This document shows, piece by piece, positions 22,173 to 25,078 of a stretch of 25,078 nt of DNA. This stretch comes from an uncultured Clostridia bacterium (GTDB taxonomy: Bacteria; Bacillota; Clostridia; Oscillospirales; Acutalibacteraceae). The stretch lies in assembly GCA_944384865.1 (NCBI GenBank), contig CALWVC010000002.1, forward strand, positions 1 through 25,078. The letters run 5' to 3'. The notes beneath the pieces were generated by a model that was not told the origin of the DNA, made no database searches, and saw only the letters and a program-made list of their open reading frames with translations. A program made the translations under genes and the position numbers. The first letter of the stretch is position 1, and every line of letters starts with the position of its first letter.

Positions 22173-23615
22173 TTATCCGCCAATACAACGATCCAGATAT
22201 TTCATCAGACTTTCGTTGCGTGTTGCGGACGTGTTGTTGAGAAACAGCACATCCTGTACCCCCAGCTGGCGAACCAACGAGACTACAGTTGTATCCTTGA
22301 CCTGCCGGAAATACCGGTAATCCACAATATAAATATCCTGATAATGCGGTACTAAAAACGGTACAAATGCGTTGCCGAAGGATTCTTTCACAACCAGACA
22401 GGCGGATCCGTCCGTCACTTTGTCGTTATGAATCACTGAATAAGGGTTATCGCCACCGATAAACGCATTGTATTTGGAGGAGGCAACCCATGTGGAAACA
22501 TCCGAAATAATCGTATAATCGTTGTCGTTACCCTTGGAATCCGTAATGGTGATTTTATTGGTATCTTTCGGCTCGTAAGCCTCTACTGTATCGGGATTGT
22601 TGCCCAGCCGGGAATCTTTGTTGGAGTCTGAATAAAATGAGCCCAAATAGCCTGTATATTCCCGTTTATAAAAATCTTCTGTCAGTGAAACCGGCGTTAA
22701 CCCTTTTTGCTGTGCGAACACTTCATAAGCGTAATATGCACCCAGCGCCGTCCAGTGATGGTCGGTCCGAAAATAGATATACTCCTTATTTTTCGCTTTG
22801 AGCGTGTCGAAAACATCCAGCGTATGGACAGCGCTGTTCATCGATCCATACATATAAGCAATCGCTTTTTTCTGATCGGAAGTATTCAGCCCGTCACGCA
22901 CACCCTGCGGCACCATAATATCCATACTGGTCGGCACGATCATATCATATACGGTCGCCTGCCCCTGCAATGCGGTCGCACAGCGATTGACAATGGATAC
23001 ATATTGGTCCGCCGTGCTCTGGACAAAATTATAATATTCATACGCCGCATCTCCGCGAATCAGAATCCCGTTGAGCGACTGCGTCGGCAGATCTTCATAG
23101 GGCTCTTCGGTGGTCGATTCCTGCGCCGTCTGGGATTCGGCCGCCTGCGTTGTCGCCTGGGTATCCGGCTGGGTCGCCGGCACATCCGGAATCTCGTCCC
23201 CCTGCACCGGATCGCCGATAATCGACTCTGACCCAAAGCCATATAAAGAGTGCAGTGCCGTGTTGCCGCTGATAAACCAGTCCCGCAGCGGAAACGTATC
23301 CGCAAACCAGGTATTGATCCCGTCAAAAAACGTTCCGTCCATCAGCGAAGAAAAGGAAAACGCCGGGAACTTCGTCAGCTCCCGTTTTTCTACGTCGGAA
23401 TAACTGGGACGCAGCGGCAGCATCACGGCTAAAAAGGTCATGAAATACATCGTGATAAAAAACGCCATAATCTGCACCAGCATATATTTCAACGGACGGC
23501 GCCGGCGCTGAATCGGATTATCACGGTTCTGCTGTCGGGCGCGCTGCAGCCGGCGTTCCCGCTCTCTGCGAAGCTGTTCCAGCCGCGCCTGTTCCTCATA
23601 GGATCTACGGTCCAT
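22173..23615 (-). CDS. DHHW-family membrane protein, partner in polysaccharide O-acetylation
   Basis: A 480-residue protein with an Arg/Glu/Gln-rich cytoplasmic N-terminus (YEEQARLEQLRRERERR), a single membrane helix at about 45-67 (MLVQIMAFFITMYFMTFLAV) and a large outer domain. The outer domain has a low-complexity Thr/Gln/Glu linker (about 150-180) and the name-giving DHHW motif in YFRTDHHWTALGAYYAYEVF. SGNH-hydrolase-like features include KESFGNAFVPFL near the C-terminus. The family is related to AlgX/AlgJ, which transfer acetyl groups to an exopolysaccharide. The gene starts 18 bases after the MBOAT gene, fitting the AlgI plus AlgX/AlgJ pairing. ATG 23615 follows GGGAGG by seven bases. 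The polymer acetylated is unknown. Confidence 0.87.
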   Translation of the reverse strand: MDRRSYEEQARLEQLRRERERRLQRARQQNRDNPIQRRRRPLKYMLVQIMAFFITMYFMTFLAVMLPLRPSYSDVEKRELTKFPAFSFSSLMDGTFFDGINTWFADTFPLRDWFISGNTALHSLYGFGSESIIGDPVQGDEIPDVPATQPDTQATTQAAESQTAQESTTEEPYEDLPTQSLNGILIRGDAAYEYYNFVQSTADQYVSIVNRCATALQGQATVYDMIVPTSMDIMVPQGVRDGLNTSDQKKAIAYMYGSMNSAVHTLDVFDTLKAKNKEYIYFRTDHHWTALGAYYAYEVFAQQKGLTPVSLTEDFYKREYTGYLGSFYSDSNKDSRLGNNPDTVEAYEPKDTNKITITDSKGNDNDYTIISDVSTWVASSKYNAFIGGDNPYSVIHNDKVTDGSACLVVKESFGNAFVPFLVPHYQDIYIVDYRYFRQVKDTTVVSLVRQLGVQDVLFLNNTSATRNESLMKYLDRCIGG

Positions 23616-23633
23616 ATACACACCTCCCGCCTG

Positions 23634-25078
23634 TTAAAACTGAAAATATAAAAACGGATTATAGCTGTCTCCCACCAGCGCCATCGTAGATAGCAGCAGC
23701 ATCGCCACCGGCACCACAACCACAGCGCCTTTATAAACCGCGGTGCCCACACCGCCCAACGACCCGGCAGCCAGCTTCGCGCCAATCTTTTTTACCAGCG
23801 GCGTACAGGCAACAATCGCCACCAGCAAAATAAATACATTGCTCTTTAAAACAGTCGTCACTTCAAAATTGGTAAACCCGTTGCCGTTCAGGCCAAACAT
23901 GCCCGCCAACGTCGCGCCCACCAGGGAAAGATTGCGAAATTTAAACAGCACCCAACCGAAAAAAACCACCAGCAACAGATAGAATCTTGATAAAATCGAC
24001 GGCCCCCGCTTCAGACAATCAAGCAAACCAAACCGCTCAATCAGCAAAAACACAAAGAAATACAGCCCCCAAAGCACAAAGTTCCAACTGGCGCCATGCC
24101 AGAAACCGGTCAGTAGCCAGACAACCAGCAGGTTCCAGACATTGCGTGCTTTTGAACAGCGGCTGCCACCTAATGGGATATATACATAATCCCGAAAAAA
24201 GCTGCTTAACGATATGTGCCACCGGCGCCAGAACTCGGTGACGGATCGGGACATATATGGATAATCGAAATTTTCTTTATAATGAAACCCGATCATCAGG
24301 CCCATACCGATCGCCATATCGGAATAAGCGGAAAAATCCAGATAAATCTGCAGCATATACGCCAGCATGCCGATCCATAACGCCAGCGCCGGCCGATTCA
24401 CCAATACAGACATCGCGTCTGCGCCGGCCGCCGTGGCGTCCGACATGATAAAGCTGTCGGCCAGACGGCCGCAGGCGTTGGCCAGCAACGCCTTTTTGCC
24501 TAACCCTATCGTGAACCGGGTAATCCCCCGTGCCAGCTCACGGAAATTGACGCTGCGGTGCATCAGCTCATTTTCCACATCCTGATACCGAACAATCGGG
24601 CCGGCAATACACTGATGGAACAAACTCACATATAATAACAGCGTGGCAAACCGGCGCTGCGCCGGCACTTCGCACCGGTAAACATCCACTACATAAGACA
24701 GCAGCTGAAAAGTATAAAACGAAATACCGATAGGCAGCGCAATCTGTATAACTTCTTTGGGAAAGCCAAACAACGCATGGGTATTTTCCATAAAGAATGT
24801 TCCATATTTAAAAACGCCCAACAACCCAAGATTGACCGCACAGGCGGCAAACACCCCGAATTTTGCCGCACCGGATTTCGGCGCCTGTTTGCCGATGTAT
24901 CGGGCCAGCAGCCAGTCGGCCAGCGTCATCCCCAACAATAACAGCAAATAAACCGGTTCTCCCCAGGCATAGAAAACCAGTGAAAAAATCAGCATCACCC
25001 GATTTTTGGTTCGGATATCCTTTGCAAAGACATAAAACATCAAATTGAGCGGCAAAAACAAAAATACAAATAACAGGC
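23634..25078 (-). CDS. MBOAT-family O-acyltransferase (AlgI-like), 5' end outside window
   Basis: At least 481 codons of a polytopic membrane O-acyltransferase; the frame stays open to the window edge (LLFVFLFLPLNLMFYVF), so the true start lies beyond 25078. The family moves acyl groups, usually acetyl, across the membrane for attachment to cell-surface or exopolysaccharides. Landmarks are LDFSAYSDMAIGMGLMIGF, RRWHISLSSFFRDYVYIPLGG and GFWHGASWNFVLWGLYF, which holds the catalytic His of the AlgI/DltB group. Many hydrophobic helices are visible. Directly downstream is the DHHW gene, so the pair forms an acetylation module; genes for the polymer itself are not in the window. The stop at 23634 leaves only 18 bases to the next gene. 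Confidence 0.93.
   Translation of the reverse strand, partial: LLFVFLFLPLNLMFYVFAKDIRTKNRVMLIFSLVFYAWGEPVYLLLLLGMTLADWLLARYIGKQAPKSGAAKFGVFAACAVNLGLLGVFKYGTFFMENTHALFGFPKEVIQIALPIGISFYTFQLLSYVVDVYRCEVPAQRRFATLLLYVSLFHQCIAGPIVRYQDVENELMHRSVNFRELARGITRFTIGLGKKALLANACGRLADSFIMSDATAAGADAMSVLVNRPALALWIGMLAYMLQIYLDFSAYSDMAIGMGLMIGFHYKENFDYPYMSRSVTEFWRRWHISLSSFFRDYVYIPLGGSRCSKARNVWNLLVVWLLTGFWHGASWNFVLWGLYFFVFLLIERFGLLDCLKRGPSILSRFYLLLVVFFGWVLFKFRNLSLVGATLAGMFGLNGNGFTNFEVTTVLKSNVFILLVAIVACTPLVKKIGAKLAAGSLGGVGTAVYKGAVVVVPVAMLLLSTMALVGDSYNPFLYFQF

Overview
The window looks like a chromosomal segment of an anaerobic, spore-forming Firmicute of the class Clostridia, probably a Ruminococcaceae/Oscillospiraceae-type gut or rumen bacterium. 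Three things point there: the sporulation genes ylbJ, yqfC and yqfD; the Firmicutes gene order yqfC-yqfD-phoH-ybeY-dgkA-era-yqzL-recO; and a secreted protein with a type I dockerin, the cellulosome docking module. G+C is moderately high (about 55-60% in hand-counted lines). The species cannot be named from the sequence.

Layout. 1-1887 (minus): a cut-off cyclophilin overlapping a GT4 glycosyltransferase, and a small four-cysteine protein. 1939-4601: ylbJ (minus) divergent from yqfC-yqfD (plus), with a perfect nested palindrome between them. 4598-11120 (plus): phoH, ybeY, dgkA, era, yqzL, recO and mutS2, covering RNA/ribosome maturation, lipid kinase and DNA repair; yqzL is a 56-codon gene overlapping recO. 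11232-14908 (plus): a SEDS cell-wall polymerase, then tsaE-tsaB (t6A tRNA modification), rpiB and upp, closed by a strong terminator.

15021-16612 (minus) is an accessory-looking patch on the 3' side of a tRNA-Arg(ACG) gene. It holds an S66 (MccF/LD-carboxypeptidase-like) gene with a suspicious C7 tract at its start, a decayed GNAT gene with an internal stop joined to the tail of a PHP phosphatase, and a compact non-coding element bounded by an 11-bp inverted repeat. Sampled lines are lower in G+C (38-48%) than the flanks.

16791-20095: a polysaccharide deacetylase (plus), the rplM-rpsI operon with its promoter and a short UUCG-capped leader hairpin (minus), and a D-lactate dehydrogenase (plus). 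20142-25078 (minus): a secreted beta-helix/dockerin protein, and an MBOAT-DHHW pair resembling the AlgI/AlgX-type polysaccharide O-acetylation machinery; the MBOAT gene runs off the window.

Most of the window is ordinary core genome. No CRISPR array, transposase, phage gene or clear defence system was seen. The best candidates for something undescribed are the structured element after the tRNA (16457-16537), the operator-like palindrome at 3064-3095, and the decayed GNAT/PHP chimera beside the tRNA.
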